Assembly: GCF_007786445.1 (NCBI RefSeq)
Contig: NZ_VNJI01000027.1
Location: 1-64,000 of the forward strand
Length of the DNA: 64,000 nucleotides
Source of the DNA: Paenibacillus cremeus
GTDB lineage: Bacteria; Bacillota; Bacilli; Paenibacillales; NBRC-103111
Direction: 5' to 3'
How positions within the stretch are numbered: position 1 is the first letter of the stretch; the number at the start of each line of letters is the position of its first letter. Below, in pieces: positions 50,297 through 58,621 of this stretch. The position numbers were made by a program, and so were the translations under genes. Under the pieces are notes generated by a model that worked only from the letters and a program-made list of their open reading frames with translations, did no database searches and was not told the origin of the DNA.

Positions 50297-51673
50297 TTAT
50301 TGAAACTGCGGCAAGTACTGCTTATGCACCTGCAGGTACTCATCCAAAATCGCCTTAGCGACCGTGAAGGACGGCACCATCGGATGCACCGTGAGCGCGT
50401 TCAGCGCCGCTTGGTAATCCCCTTTAACAGCCGCTTCGACCGTGTAGCGCTCGTACGTTTTGACCGGATGGATCAGCGACATCGCCAGATCTGGGATCGT
50501 GCCCACGTTCAGCGGAGTCGGGCCATTCTGATTCACAAGACACTGCACCTCGACGACATCGTCGTCCTTCAGCCCGGTAATCGTGCCCTTGTTCGGCACA
50601 TTGAGCGTCAGCACCTGCTGCTTGTTCAGGTGAATGCTCTTAATGACATTGAGGGCCAGCCCCTCGTAGCCTTCTTCTTCGAATTGGCTGTGCGCAGGAG
50701 CCTCCTTCTCATACACATTATGCAATTGACCGGACGTCTCGCGCGCCATATAGGTGTTCGTACGCTTGTCCAGCGTCTCGTTGTAATCCTTCCAAGCCTC
50801 AGCAAGCTTGCCTTCGCGCACCAGAGGTGCGATCCGCGCCAGCAGCGGGCGATTAAGCTTGACGATCTGCTCCCCACGGGTTTCACCCGTTTCGAGAATG
50901 TTGCGGACCGATTGGTCATGGTAATAGAAATAGTATAAGTACTCATTCGGCAGCATGCCGATATTGCGAATCAACTCCGGTTCAAAGAAACTGAACACAT
51001 GCGCTGCACTGGCCAGCTCCTCGAAGCGATCGAGCAGCATCGGCATTTGATCGACGCCATCCAGATGCACCTTCGGGATCCAGCCCAGATGGTTCAAACC
51101 GAAGTAATCGACCTGCAGCCGGGAATGATGCACCTTCAAAAACTTGCTCAGTGCATTTTTCATGCCCGCGTGCGCATCGCAGATTCCAATCGCTTTGCAC
51201 GAGCCGTAGGAGTTCAGTGCTTGAGCCAGCAAGCCGGATGGATTGCTGAAGTTCAGCAGCCACGCGTTCGGACACACCTCGTTAATAATGCGGGAGTATT
51301 CCAGCATCACCGGAATGGTGCGAAGCGCCATCGCGAAGCCCCCTGGCCCCGTTGTTTCTTGACCCAGCACGCCATATTTCAATGCCACCCGCTCATCATG
51401 AGCCCGGCTTTCCTCTTGCCCCACACGCACTGCGGAGAAAATGTAATCGGCCCCCGTCAGCGCCTCACGCGCGTCCGTTGTAAACGTAACCTTGAATGGC
51501 GCTTGCTTGCTGTCCGCGATATATTTGGAGAGGCTCCCCATAATCATCAAGCGTTCTTCATCCGTATCGAACAGCGCCACTTCGTCAAAACGAAGCTCGT
51601 CGATATGCCGCATCAAACCGTTCACCAGAAGGGCTGTTCTCATGCCCGCTCCGCCTAAGATCGTTAATTTCAT
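50297..51673 (-). CDS. glycoside hydrolase family 4 protein (6-phospho-glycosidase type)
   Basis: A 458-residue NAD- and metal-dependent glycosidase. The Rossmann start is KLTILGGAGMRTALL (2-16), the family segment RVGQEESRAHDERVALKYGV is at 83-102 and GQETTGPGG at 104-112. The metal ligands are Cys165 and His195 (C-D-A-H at 165-168; NHLGW at 194-198). GH4 enzymes cleave by oxidation-elimination at C3, and most act on 6-phosphorylated disaccharides. The residues after the metal Cys (D-A-H) are not one of the usual signatures known to me, so specificity is unclear. ATG at 51673 follows GAGGAGG. Last gene of the six-gene operon, followed by a terminator. Confidence 0.9.
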   Translation of the reverse strand: MKLTILGGAGMRTALLVNGLMRHIDELRFDEVALFDTDEERLMIMGSLSKYIADSKQAPFKVTFTTDAREALTGADYIFSAVRVGQEESRAHDERVALKYGVLGQETTGPGGFAMALRTIPVMLEYSRIINEVCPNAWLLNFSNPSGLLAQALNSYGSCKAIGICDAHAGMKNALSKFLKVHHSRLQVDYFGLNHLGWIPKVHLDGVDQMPMLLDRFEELASAAHVFSFFEPELIRNIGMLPNEYLYYFYYHDQSVRNILETGETRGEQIVKLNRPLLARIAPLVREGKLAEAWKDYNETLDKRTNTYMARETSGQLHNVYEKEAPAHSQFEEEGYEGLALNVIKSIHLNKQQVLTLNVPNKGTITGLKDDDVVEVQCLVNQNGPTPLNVGTIPDLAMSLIHPVKTYERYTVEAAVKGDYQAALNALTVHPMVPSFTVAKAILDEYLQVHKQYLPQFQ

Positions 51674-51711
51674 ACTGAGATTCCTCCTCATATCCATGTA
51701 TAGCTTGATCT

Positions 51712-52620
51712 CTATTCAAATTCCTCCGTCACTTGCTCCCACGTTGGAGAAGCTGCGGTCCCGCCGATTCCCAGGACAGATCGAGCGCCGCAGTAATTGC
51801 CAAGGCGAATCGCATCTGCTAGCGTCCAGCCTTTGGTCAGCCCCGTTAGCAATCCAGCTAAAAAATTGTCACCGGCCCCCGTCGTATCGACAGGCGTATC
51901 AATCGGCTGACCGGCTACCTGCTGAATGCCCCCCGGCCCCGCAAACATCGCACCCTCGGGCCCCAGCTTCACCACCGTTAACCCAACCATGCTGGACAGC
52001 TCCAGCAGAGCCTCCTCTGGTGTAGCCTTCCCTGTAATCGCCAGCGCTTCCGGCAGGTTCGGCGTAAACACATGCCCCAGCTGGAGCAGCTCTTTCAGCT
52101 CCGGGCTGTAGATCCACTCGTCGTCCCAGCCGATATCCAGCACGACGGTCATTCCCTTACTGCGGGCTTTCTTCATCACCGGCACAAACTCCGGCCGCGC
52201 ATTGACGATCAAATACGTCGCCTCCAGCGTATCCAAAGCCTGCACCAGATGCTCCTGATACGCCGCATGATCGACCGGGTCCTGGTAGGTGACAAACGCC
52301 CGGTCCCCGTCGGTGTTAATCGCAGCCGTCACTTGGCGCATCGGTCCATCTACGATATACGCATGGGCAGCGGAGAGCCCTTCGCGCTCCAGCTGATCCA
52401 CTGTATACCGGCTCAAAAAATCGGTCCCCAGCGGAGCCAGCACCGCCGCCTTCATCCCCAGCCGCGCCATCGCGACCGAAGTGATGTAGGTACTGCCGCC
52501 GCATGTGAACTCGAAGCCTTGGGCGAACACTTCCTCCCCCAGCTTCGGCATCCGCGAAACCGCAGAAAACACGACGTCCGTAAATATGGGGCCGCATACG
52601 AGCACATCATAGTTCCCCAT
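51712..52620 (-). CDS. PfkB family sugar kinase
   Basis: A 302-residue ribokinase-fold kinase. The substrate region has GGSTYITSVAMARLG near 42-56 and the ATP/anion-hole motif DTTGAGDNFLAGLLTG near 242-257 with the catalytic Asp. Members phosphorylate free sugars or sugar phosphates. ATG at 52620 follows AGGAGG. It lies between the isomerase and GH4 genes (gaps 54 and 38 nt), so it likely phosphorylates a sugar released in this pathway. The exact substrate cannot be read. Confidence 0.9.
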   Translation of the reverse strand: MGNYDVLVCGPIFTDVVFSAVSRMPKLGEEVFAQGFEFTCGGSTYITSVAMARLGMKAAVLAPLGTDFLSRYTVDQLEREGLSAAHAYIVDGPMRQVTAAINTDGDRAFVTYQDPVDHAAYQEHLVQALDTLEATYLIVNARPEFVPVMKKARSKGMTVVLDIGWDDEWIYSPELKELLQLGHVFTPNLPEALAITGKATPEEALLELSSMVGLTVVKLGPEGAMFAGPGGIQQVAGQPIDTPVDTTGAGDNFLAGLLTGLTKGWTLADAIRLGNYCGARSVLGIGGTAASPTWEQVTEEFE

Positions 52621-52674
52621 CCTAATGCCTCCTATGTTGCAACTTTTATTGCGGAATCGAGATACAAGCTGCAA

Positions 52675-53601
52675 CTAAGCCAACAAACTCTTCATATCCT
52701 CAACAGCTTCTTTAAAATGCGGATATAACCGGAACTCAATTTCCAAATTCACAATACCCTCATAGCTGTCGATCCATTGGAAGACATCTGCGTAAGGAAT
52801 CGATCCCCAGCCGACCGGCAGGTGCAGGTCACCATACCCGTAAGGCAGATTGCTCATATACGATTTGGCATCCTTCAGCTTGCCGAAATTATCGTGCACA
52901 TGCAGATGCTTCACATACGGCAGCACATCCAGGATCGCTTGTTTAAAATCGTAGCCATGCGCGATCGAGGTCAAGTAGCAATGTCCCACATCCAGCGTCA
53001 TCCCCACATTGTCGAGGCCGATGCGGCGTATATGCTCCACGACATCCTGAGGCCGCAGTCCATACGTATACTCGTACCTCAAATCGTACCAAATGTTGTT
53101 CTCGATCCCGATTTGAATGCCTGCGCGCTGCGCTATGAGACCCAGCTCCCGCAGCCGCCGAACATCCTCCTCCACCAGAATGGAAAACAGCTGCTCGTGG
53201 TACATTTTACCATACTTAGCAAAATAATAATCCAAGTTCTCCTTCGTCAATTGTGCGTAGGAGCTGTGATACACAATCGTGTCTGCGCCGATGGCCGCCG
53301 ACAGCTCAATCCCCGCTTCGAAGCAGCGATAGTAATCGTCGCCCTTCTCCAGCGACATCAAATTCAGCTCATACGGCAGATGCATCGTGTACCGAAGCGG
53401 AAACTGCTCCAGCACCTGGCGAACCCGCTCCAGCCGCTTCGGATGCACCTTCCCGTTAATGACGACGTCAAGCCCGTGCATAATGAGCTCAGCGAAGTCG
53501 CACCCGGCTTCGGCAATATACCCGAGGTGCTTCTCCAGCGCTTCCAAATCGCCGTTCACCATATCCGCATTCAGACTGATTCCGATTCCTCTTGGTTTCA
53601 A
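52675..53601 (-). CDS. sugar phosphate isomerase/epimerase family protein
   Basis: A 308-residue TIM-barrel protein of the AP-endonuclease-2/xylose-isomerase-like family. Barrel-end metal residues are visible: GIENNIWYDLRYEY near 170 (Glu), GMTLDVGHCYLTS near 200 (Asp/His), HLHVHDNFGKLKD near 233 (His) and NLEIEFR near 288 (Glu). Members isomerise or epimerise keto and aldo sugars. It starts with TTG at 53601 after GGAGGG. It follows the ATPase gene by 41 nt in the operon. Confidence 0.88.
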   Translation of the reverse strand: MKPRGIGISLNADMVNGDLEALEKHLGYIAEAGCDFAELIMHGLDVVINGKVHPKRLERVRQVLEQFPLRYTMHLPYELNLMSLEKGDDYYRCFEAGIELSAAIGADTIVYHSSYAQLTKENLDYYFAKYGKMYHEQLFSILVEEDVRRLRELGLIAQRAGIQIGIENNIWYDLRYEYTYGLRPQDVVEHIRRIGLDNVGMTLDVGHCYLTSIAHGYDFKQAILDVLPYVKHLHVHDNFGKLKDAKSYMSNLPYGYGDLHLPVGWGSIPYADVFQWIDSYEGIVNLEIEFRLYPHFKEAVEDMKSLLA

Positions 53602-53642
53602 TGTGCTCCCTCCATTCCTATTCCAACCTGCGGCATGCCGCT

Positions 53643-54701
53643 TTATTCAATATCATAAAACAGATATTTACTGATTTCGACCGACAATTCGGAGCCGGGT
53701 ATGAAACGTTCTCGCCAATCCGCATGGAATTGGATGTCATCGTTTAGTGCAACCGTGCCCTGCACGAAGTTGCCGCGGTAGCTCGATTCCGTCACCTTCA
53801 CCCGGAACGCTTCACCCGAAGGTTCGCCCGAACCTCGCAGCATAACATTCTCCGGACGGAAGCATAGCAGCGCCCTCCCGTCTTTGCGATGCACGCCCCG
53901 AAGCGGAATCGTCGTGCCGCCTTCCGTAACAAACACGCCACCACGCACCGTTCCCTTGATTTGGTTGCTGCGCCCCACGAAATTCGCCGTAAACGCATTC
54001 GCCGGTGTTTCGTAGATTTCCTCCGGTGTGCCGACCTGCATCACATTTCCTTTTTCCATCACGGCGATGCGGTCGGACAGCTCGAGCGCTTCCTCCTGAT
54101 CATGCGTTACATAGATTGAGGTGATGCCGAGGCGCTTCTGAATCTCCTTAATATCGGCACGCATCTTGATCCGAAGCTTAGCGTCCAGGTTGCTGAGCGG
54201 CTCATCGAGCAGCAGCACTTGTGGACTTAACACCAGCGCTCGGGCAATGGAAATGCGCTGCTGCTGCCCGCCGCTCAGCTCGCCAGGCGTACGGGTTTCC
54301 GTGCCGGAGAGATTAATGAGATCGAGTGCCCAAGCGACCTTTTCGCGAATGGTTTGCTTGTCGGCCTTGCGCATTTTTAACCCGTAGGCGATGTTGTCAA
54401 AAATCGTCATGTGCGGCCACAGCGCATAGTTTTGGAAGACGAAGCCGATATTTTTTTCCCAGGGGTTCAGCGGCATGACGTCTTGATCACCAAAGTATAT
54501 GCTTCCGCTGTCCGCTTTTTCAAAGCCGGCTATGCAGCGAAGCAGGGTCGTTTTTCCGCAGCCCGACGAGCCGAGCAGGGTGAAAAATTCGCCAGGGCGG
54601 ATGTCAAACGAGACGTCCTTCAGAATCGGATTGCTGCCGAAGCTTTTGCGCAGGCTTTTAATGGTAATGGCAGTGGGGTTCGGATTGGTGTTCCCTTTCA
54701 T
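53643..54701 (-). CDS. ABC transporter ATP-binding protein, FbpC/AfuC type
   Basis: A 352-residue ATPase: Walker A GSSGCGKTT near 42, Q-loop FQNYALWP near 85, signature LSGGQQQR near 138, Walker B LLLDEPLS near 158 and switch His YVTHDQEEA near 190. The C-terminal 110 residues are a TOBE regulatory domain (GRSNQIKGTVRGG; CFRPENVML). It energises the permease encoded 54 nt upstream. This type serves Fe(III), 2-aminoethylphosphonate, thiamine or sugar-phosphate importers. ATG at 54701 follows AGGAGG. Confidence 0.9.
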   Translation of the reverse strand: MKGNTNPNPTAITIKSLRKSFGSNPILKDVSFDIRPGEFFTLLGSSGCGKTTLLRCIAGFEKADSGSIYFGDQDVMPLNPWEKNIGFVFQNYALWPHMTIFDNIAYGLKMRKADKQTIREKVAWALDLINLSGTETRTPGELSGGQQQRISIARALVLSPQVLLLDEPLSNLDAKLRIKMRADIKEIQKRLGITSIYVTHDQEEALELSDRIAVMEKGNVMQVGTPEEIYETPANAFTANFVGRSNQIKGTVRGGVFVTEGGTTIPLRGVHRKDGRALLCFRPENVMLRGSGEPSGEAFRVKVTESSYRGNFVQGTVALNDDIQFHADWRERFIPGSELSVEISKYLFYDIE

Positions 54702-54755
54702 AGTAAGCCTCCTGTCTGAAGAAGCAGCGCCTTGCACGGCTTTGTGCTTCGCCTG

Positions 54756-56432
54756 CTAGTCTTGATGGCGCGAGCGTTTATTAACAAGCAAAAGCGGAAT
54801 ATAGATGCACAGCATCAGCACTACGCCCATAGCGGCGGAAATGCCAAAGTCCGCGCCGGCCGTCATCGCATTCTGGAAAATGACGACGGGCATCGTTTCC
54901 CAAGGCGGTCGGTACAAAATTAACGTCGAGCTAAGCTCGGTCATAATCTGCAAAAACGAGATGGTCGCCCCGGAAATAACGCCTCCGATCATCAGCTTGA
55001 AGGTGATGTCCTTGAAGGCGGTGAACGGCTTCGCGCCGCACATCAGGGCCGCATCCTCCAGCGCTTTGTGCACCAAGTAGAGAGAAGACTCGGAGCTCTT
55101 AATGGAGAACGGGAGCTTTCGGATGAACGAAACGAGCACGAGAATGATCCACGTTCCAGTCAGAATGACCGGCGGCTTGTTAAACACGACAATGAAGCCA
55201 ATCGCCAGCACCGTTCCGGGAATAATATAAGGGACCATCATCGCGATGTTGACGAAGTTCGAAATAAACTTATATCGCTTGCGCACAATGAGATACGCGA
55301 TCCCGACGCCAAAAATGATATCCAGAATCGTCGACATCGAACCCAGGAAGAAGCTGACTCCAATTGGGGTAAGATGGCTCTTGAACAGATTCACATAGTT
55401 CACCAGGGTAAACTGGTTGGTCAGGATGCCCCACTTCCACTTGAGCAGGGACACGATCAGCAGCGTCACGTGCGGCAGGAACGACATGCTGATGATGGAA
55501 GCGATATACAGCCCGATAAGCACAGCCACCTTCTTGCTAGGCTTCACACGTTTGGCCTTCTTGGCAGAGACGGACGCATACGTTTTCTTCGCCAGCAGGT
55601 ACCGCTGAATCATCAGCGCAACGGACGAGACGATGATCATAATGACACCGACCGCGGAAGCCATATGCAGGTTGCCTCCGACCTCGCTGACAAACTCGTT
55701 GTACACGAGTGTGGGCATCACAGGGAATTCCCCGCCGATGATGGCCGGTGTGCCGAAGTCCGAGAATGCAGCGAGCGCAGCCATGAATAAGCCTGTAATG
55801 ACCCCGGGCATCGCGAGCGGAATCTCGACGGTCCAGAACGTCTTGCGCTTGTTCGCGCCAAGGCTCATCGAAGCTTCCTTGAGCGACGGGTCCTGTCCGG
55901 AGAACGAATCGTAGCTTAATAAGAAGATCAGCGGAAAGATCAGCCAGATGATGACCCAGACGACGCCGGCTTCCCCTCTCAGCTTCCAATTCAAATCGTA
56001 GTCGAACCAGCTATCGACGATTTTATTCAAGACACCATAGCGTCCCAGCACGATCACCCAAGCGTAAGCACCAAGGAACGGCGGCGACGATGTTGCCATC
56101 GTAATCAGCGTTAAGGTTGTATTTTTAAAACGGAAGTCATACTTCGAGAACAAATAAGCGAGTGGAATCGCAAGGAGTGCAGCAAGCACCGTCGAGAACA
56201 CGACAACCTGCAGGCTGTTGAACAGCGCGGTCGTATAACGGCTCTTTTGGAAAAACTCCACATAATGCTGAAGCGTGAGTCCTCCGTTATCCGTCTGGAA
56301 CGAGGTCACAATGGTTTGAAGCTGCGGGTAAAAGATCAAGCCCAGCGACACGACCATACAAATGAGTGCAAAAATGATCCATGGATCCCTTACCGTCTTA
56401 TTAAAGCTCTGTTTCACGAGGTTTCCCAACAT
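54756..56432 (-). CDS. ABC transporter permease, fused FbpB/AfuB type
   Basis: A 558-residue permease with two halves of about six helices each and two EAA loops: LKEASMSLGANKRKTFWTVE near 210 and LEDAALMCGAKPFTAFKDIT near 470. This double permease is the hallmark of FbpB/AfuB importers. I place the start at ATG 56432, after AGGAGG; the frame stays open upstream to 56546, but that part is Gly/Ser-rich, overlaps a short tandem repeat and has no ribosome site. It follows the binding-protein gene by 121 nt. Confidence 0.9.
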   Translation of the reverse strand: MLGNLVKQSFNKTVRDPWIIFALICMVVSLGLIFYPQLQTIVTSFQTDNGGLTLQHYVEFFQKSRYTTALFNSLQVVVFSTVLAALLAIPLAYLFSKYDFRFKNTTLTLITMATSSPPFLGAYAWVIVLGRYGVLNKIVDSWFDYDLNWKLRGEAGVVWVIIWLIFPLIFLLSYDSFSGQDPSLKEASMSLGANKRKTFWTVEIPLAMPGVITGLFMAALAAFSDFGTPAIIGGEFPVMPTLVYNEFVSEVGGNLHMASAVGVIMIIVSSVALMIQRYLLAKKTYASVSAKKAKRVKPSKKVAVLIGLYIASIISMSFLPHVTLLIVSLLKWKWGILTNQFTLVNYVNLFKSHLTPIGVSFFLGSMSTILDIIFGVGIAYLIVRKRYKFISNFVNIAMMVPYIIPGTVLAIGFIVVFNKPPVILTGTWIILVLVSFIRKLPFSIKSSESSLYLVHKALEDAALMCGAKPFTAFKDITFKLMIGGVISGATISFLQIMTELSSTLILYRPPWETMPVVIFQNAMTAGADFGISAAMGVVLMLCIYIPLLLVNKRSRHQD

Positions 56433-56473
56433 TTCCCGAAGACCTCCTTCCTCTTGATGATAACCCTCTGCAC

Positions 56474-56501
56474 CGGAAATACCGGAAATACCGGAGGTAC
56501 C
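56474..56501. repeat. 9-bp tandem repeat
   Basis: ACCGGAAAT-like units repeat about three times with a final variant ACCGGAGGT, in the gap between the binding-protein and permease genes. It creates an Ile-Ser-Gly repeat in an open frame that I regard as untranslated. Confidence 0.6.
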
Positions 56502-56553
56502 GGCTGATACACCCGGCGCAGAGGATAAAGCCATGCTGATCTGCAATCAAAAT

Positions 56554-57612
56554 TTACTTTCTGGCATTCTCCAGATGCGTGTTAAAGCCGCTGCTCAATT
56601 CATCCCGTGTCATTGGCTTGTTTTCGATCATCTTCAGCTTGCTCAGATCAGCCAGGCCTTGCGGAGGAGCGACGTCCTTGCGCGTCGAGCGGCGAAGCAC
56701 TTGATCCTTCATGATCTCGTGCGCTTCCTTCGAGCCCATATAGTCGATGAACGCTTTCGCGTTGTCCGCGTCCTTCGCACCCTTGATGACGGCCAGCGAG
56801 TCCAGCGTGTTGGTTACGCCGTCGGATGGGAAAATCATTTTTACCGGCACGCCGGTTTGCTCCCACTTCGCGCCAAGGTCTTCATTAATGAAGCCCAGCG
56901 GCACAGCGCCGTCCTTCACCGCTGCAAACATGGCATCGGAGCCTGGCGATACTTCGATATTCTTCTGCATCTGCTCTACAAAATTCCAGTCGTACAGCGA
57001 TACGATCCCGTTCAGAATGCCGGCACCCGTGCCCGATTTGCCCGGATCGGCGAAGGCGATCTTGCCCTTAGCCTTCCACTTCGGATCGCTGAGATCCTTC
57101 AGCGTCTTCGGCCATTCCGCTTGATCCTTCAGCAGCTTCGTATTGACGAGTATGGCTTGCGGCATAAAGGTCCAGACGTGCCATATATGGTTCGGGTCCT
57201 GACGAATCATATCCTTATCGGTTGGCGATTCATACGCATCGAAATATTGTTTGCTCGTATCAAAAGCATAAGGCTCGCCGCCAAGCAGAATGTCGCCCCC
57301 GGGGTTGTCCTTCTCTGCTGCAATTCGCGCAAGCAGCTCACCGGAACCGGCCTTCACGAGCTCAGGCTTGATGTTCGGATATTTTTTCTTAAAGCCTTCG
57401 AATAACGGATCGGTAATCTCGGGACCTGCGCCGGTATAAATCACCAGCTTACCCGACAGCTCCTTCTTCGCCGCAGCGGTCGGTGCTGGAGCCGGTTCGC
57501 TACCGCCTGCCTTGCCCGCTGCAGGCTGCTGAGGAGCGCTGCCACAGCCGGCCAGAGCCACTGCCATCACCACCCCAAATGCAATCGCTTTCATTTTTCT
57601 AACATGTTTCAT
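56554..57612 (-). CDS. extracellular solute-binding lipoprotein, FbpA/AfuA type
   Basis: A 352-residue lipoprotein: lipobox LAGC (Cys about 23) and an Ala/Pro-rich linker to about 50. The mature fold begins KLVIYTGAGPEITDPLFEGF, continues with VKAGSGELLARIAAE near 85 and DPGKSGTGAGILNGI near 190. It belongs to the family that binds Fe(III), phosphonates or sugar phosphates. The adjacent Tyr-Tyr pair that binds iron in FbpA is not present anywhere in the sequence, which argues against iron. With isomerase, kinase and GH4 genes in the same operon, a phosphorylated sugar is the better guess. ATG at 57612 follows GGGAGG. First gene of the operon, divergent from the GntR-type gene. Confidence 0.88.
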   Translation of the reverse strand: MKHVRKMKAIAFGVVMAVALAGCGSAPQQPAAGKAGGSEPAPAPTAAAKKELSGKLVIYTGAGPEITDPLFEGFKKKYPNIKPELVKAGSGELLARIAAEKDNPGGDILLGGEPYAFDTSKQYFDAYESPTDKDMIRQDPNHIWHVWTFMPQAILVNTKLLKDQAEWPKTLKDLSDPKWKAKGKIAFADPGKSGTGAGILNGIVSLYDWNFVEQMQKNIEVSPGSDAMFAAVKDGAVPLGFINEDLGAKWEQTGVPVKMIFPSDGVTNTLDSLAVIKGAKDADNAKAFIDYMGSKEAHEIMKDQVLRRSTRKDVAPPQGLADLSKLKMIENKPMTRDELSSGFNTHLENARK

Positions 57613-57846
57613 TGATAAGCCTCCCTTTTCATGGAACTTGTTGTAACGATTCTGCTTTGCATTTATAATACTTGTTATGTTGTTACTACATTTTTAATAT
57701 ATTATCATAACAAATTTGTGTCAACATGAATTTGTTTCGAAAGTTGTTTTACTAAACATGAAAACGGTATTACAATAAGGTAAAAGCACTGATTTCTAGT
57801 ATTTGTCATCCTTTTCCCTACGATTGATGGTCTGGAGGAACTCGTA
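57613..57846. promoter_or_regulatory. divergent control region of the AfuABC-like operon and gntR-type gene
   Basis: AT-rich region of 234 bp. TTGTTAT (57672-57678) and ATAACAA (57717-57723) are inverted, and GTAACAACATAACAAG on the minus strand contains two related half-sites next to TATTAT (57664-57669), a possible -10 of the operon. GntR-type sites often look like this, but no clear 17-bp promoter spacing was found. Confidence 0.4.
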
Positions 57847-58575
57847 ATGATGGAAGCAAAGCAAGGAACATCATTATATTTTATAGTAAAAGAGAAGCTG
57901 CACGAGCTGATCAAAGCCGGCAAGTACAAGATCGGAGACCAGCTGCCGACGGAATCGGAGCTGTGTCAGGAGTATGATGTCAGCCGCACGACGATCCGAC
58001 TGGCGCTGCAGCAGCTGGAGCTGGAAGGGCACATTCAGCGCATTCAGGGCAAGGGCACCTTCGTTTCCAAGCCCAAAATCCGCGAGTCGCTTACGCCGAA
58101 CATCCGCACCTTCGTAGAGCAGATGAAGGATCTGGGCATTGCCTCCACCTCCAAGGTTCTCGAGCTGGGAGTCATTCCCGCCGATTATTCGCTGGCCGAG
58201 ATGCTGCATGTCGAAGAGAAGGATCCGCTGATCAAGCTAGTGCGTATTCGATACGCAGATAACGAGCCGCTCCAGTATGCCACCTCCTACCTGCCGTGGC
58301 GCGTCGCCCCCGGACTGATTACGGACGATTGCACAGGCTCGCTCTTCGATCTGCTGCGATCCAAGTACAAGGTGGATATTTACCGCACGGTGGAGTCCAT
58401 CGAGCCGATCTTGATCGAGCCGCTGGTCAGCGGGCATTTAGAGGTGCCGGCCGGCTCCCCGGCCTTCGCCTTGGAATCTCTCACGTACAACAATCAAGAC
58501 CAGCCTGTGGAATATTCCTATGGAATCGTCCGCGGCGATCGGTTTAAGTTCACGATGGAGCGTTTTGTGAAGTAG
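57847..58575 (+). CDS. GntR family regulator, HutC/UTRA subfamily
   Basis: A 242-residue repressor. The winged helix-turn-helix is at 8-75 ([20 protein letters not shown], then [20 protein letters not shown], wing [11 protein letters not shown]). The effector-binding UTRA domain covers about 95-238 ([40 protein letters not shown]). UTRA members bind sugar phosphates, histidine derivatives or phosphonates; in sugar operons usually a phosphorylated sugar. GGAGG precedes ATG at 57847 (a second ATG is at 57850). Divergent from the AfuABC-like operon, which it most likely represses. Confidence 0.92.
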   Translation: MMEAKQGTSLYFIVKEKLHELIKAGKYKIGDQLPTESELCQEYDVSRTTIRLALQQLELEGHIQRIQGKGTFVSKPKIRESLTPNIRTFVEQMKDLGIASTSKVLELGVIPADYSLAEMLHVEEKDPLIKLVRIRYADNEPLQYATSYLPWRVAPGLITDDCTGSLFDLLRSKYKVDIYRTVESIEPILIEPLVSGHLEVPAGSPAFALESLTYNNQDQPVEYSYGIVRGDRFKFTMERFVK

Positions 58576-58621
58576 GAAATTGTTTTTAACTATCCCAAGC
58601 ACAAAGTGGGCGAGCGCACAA

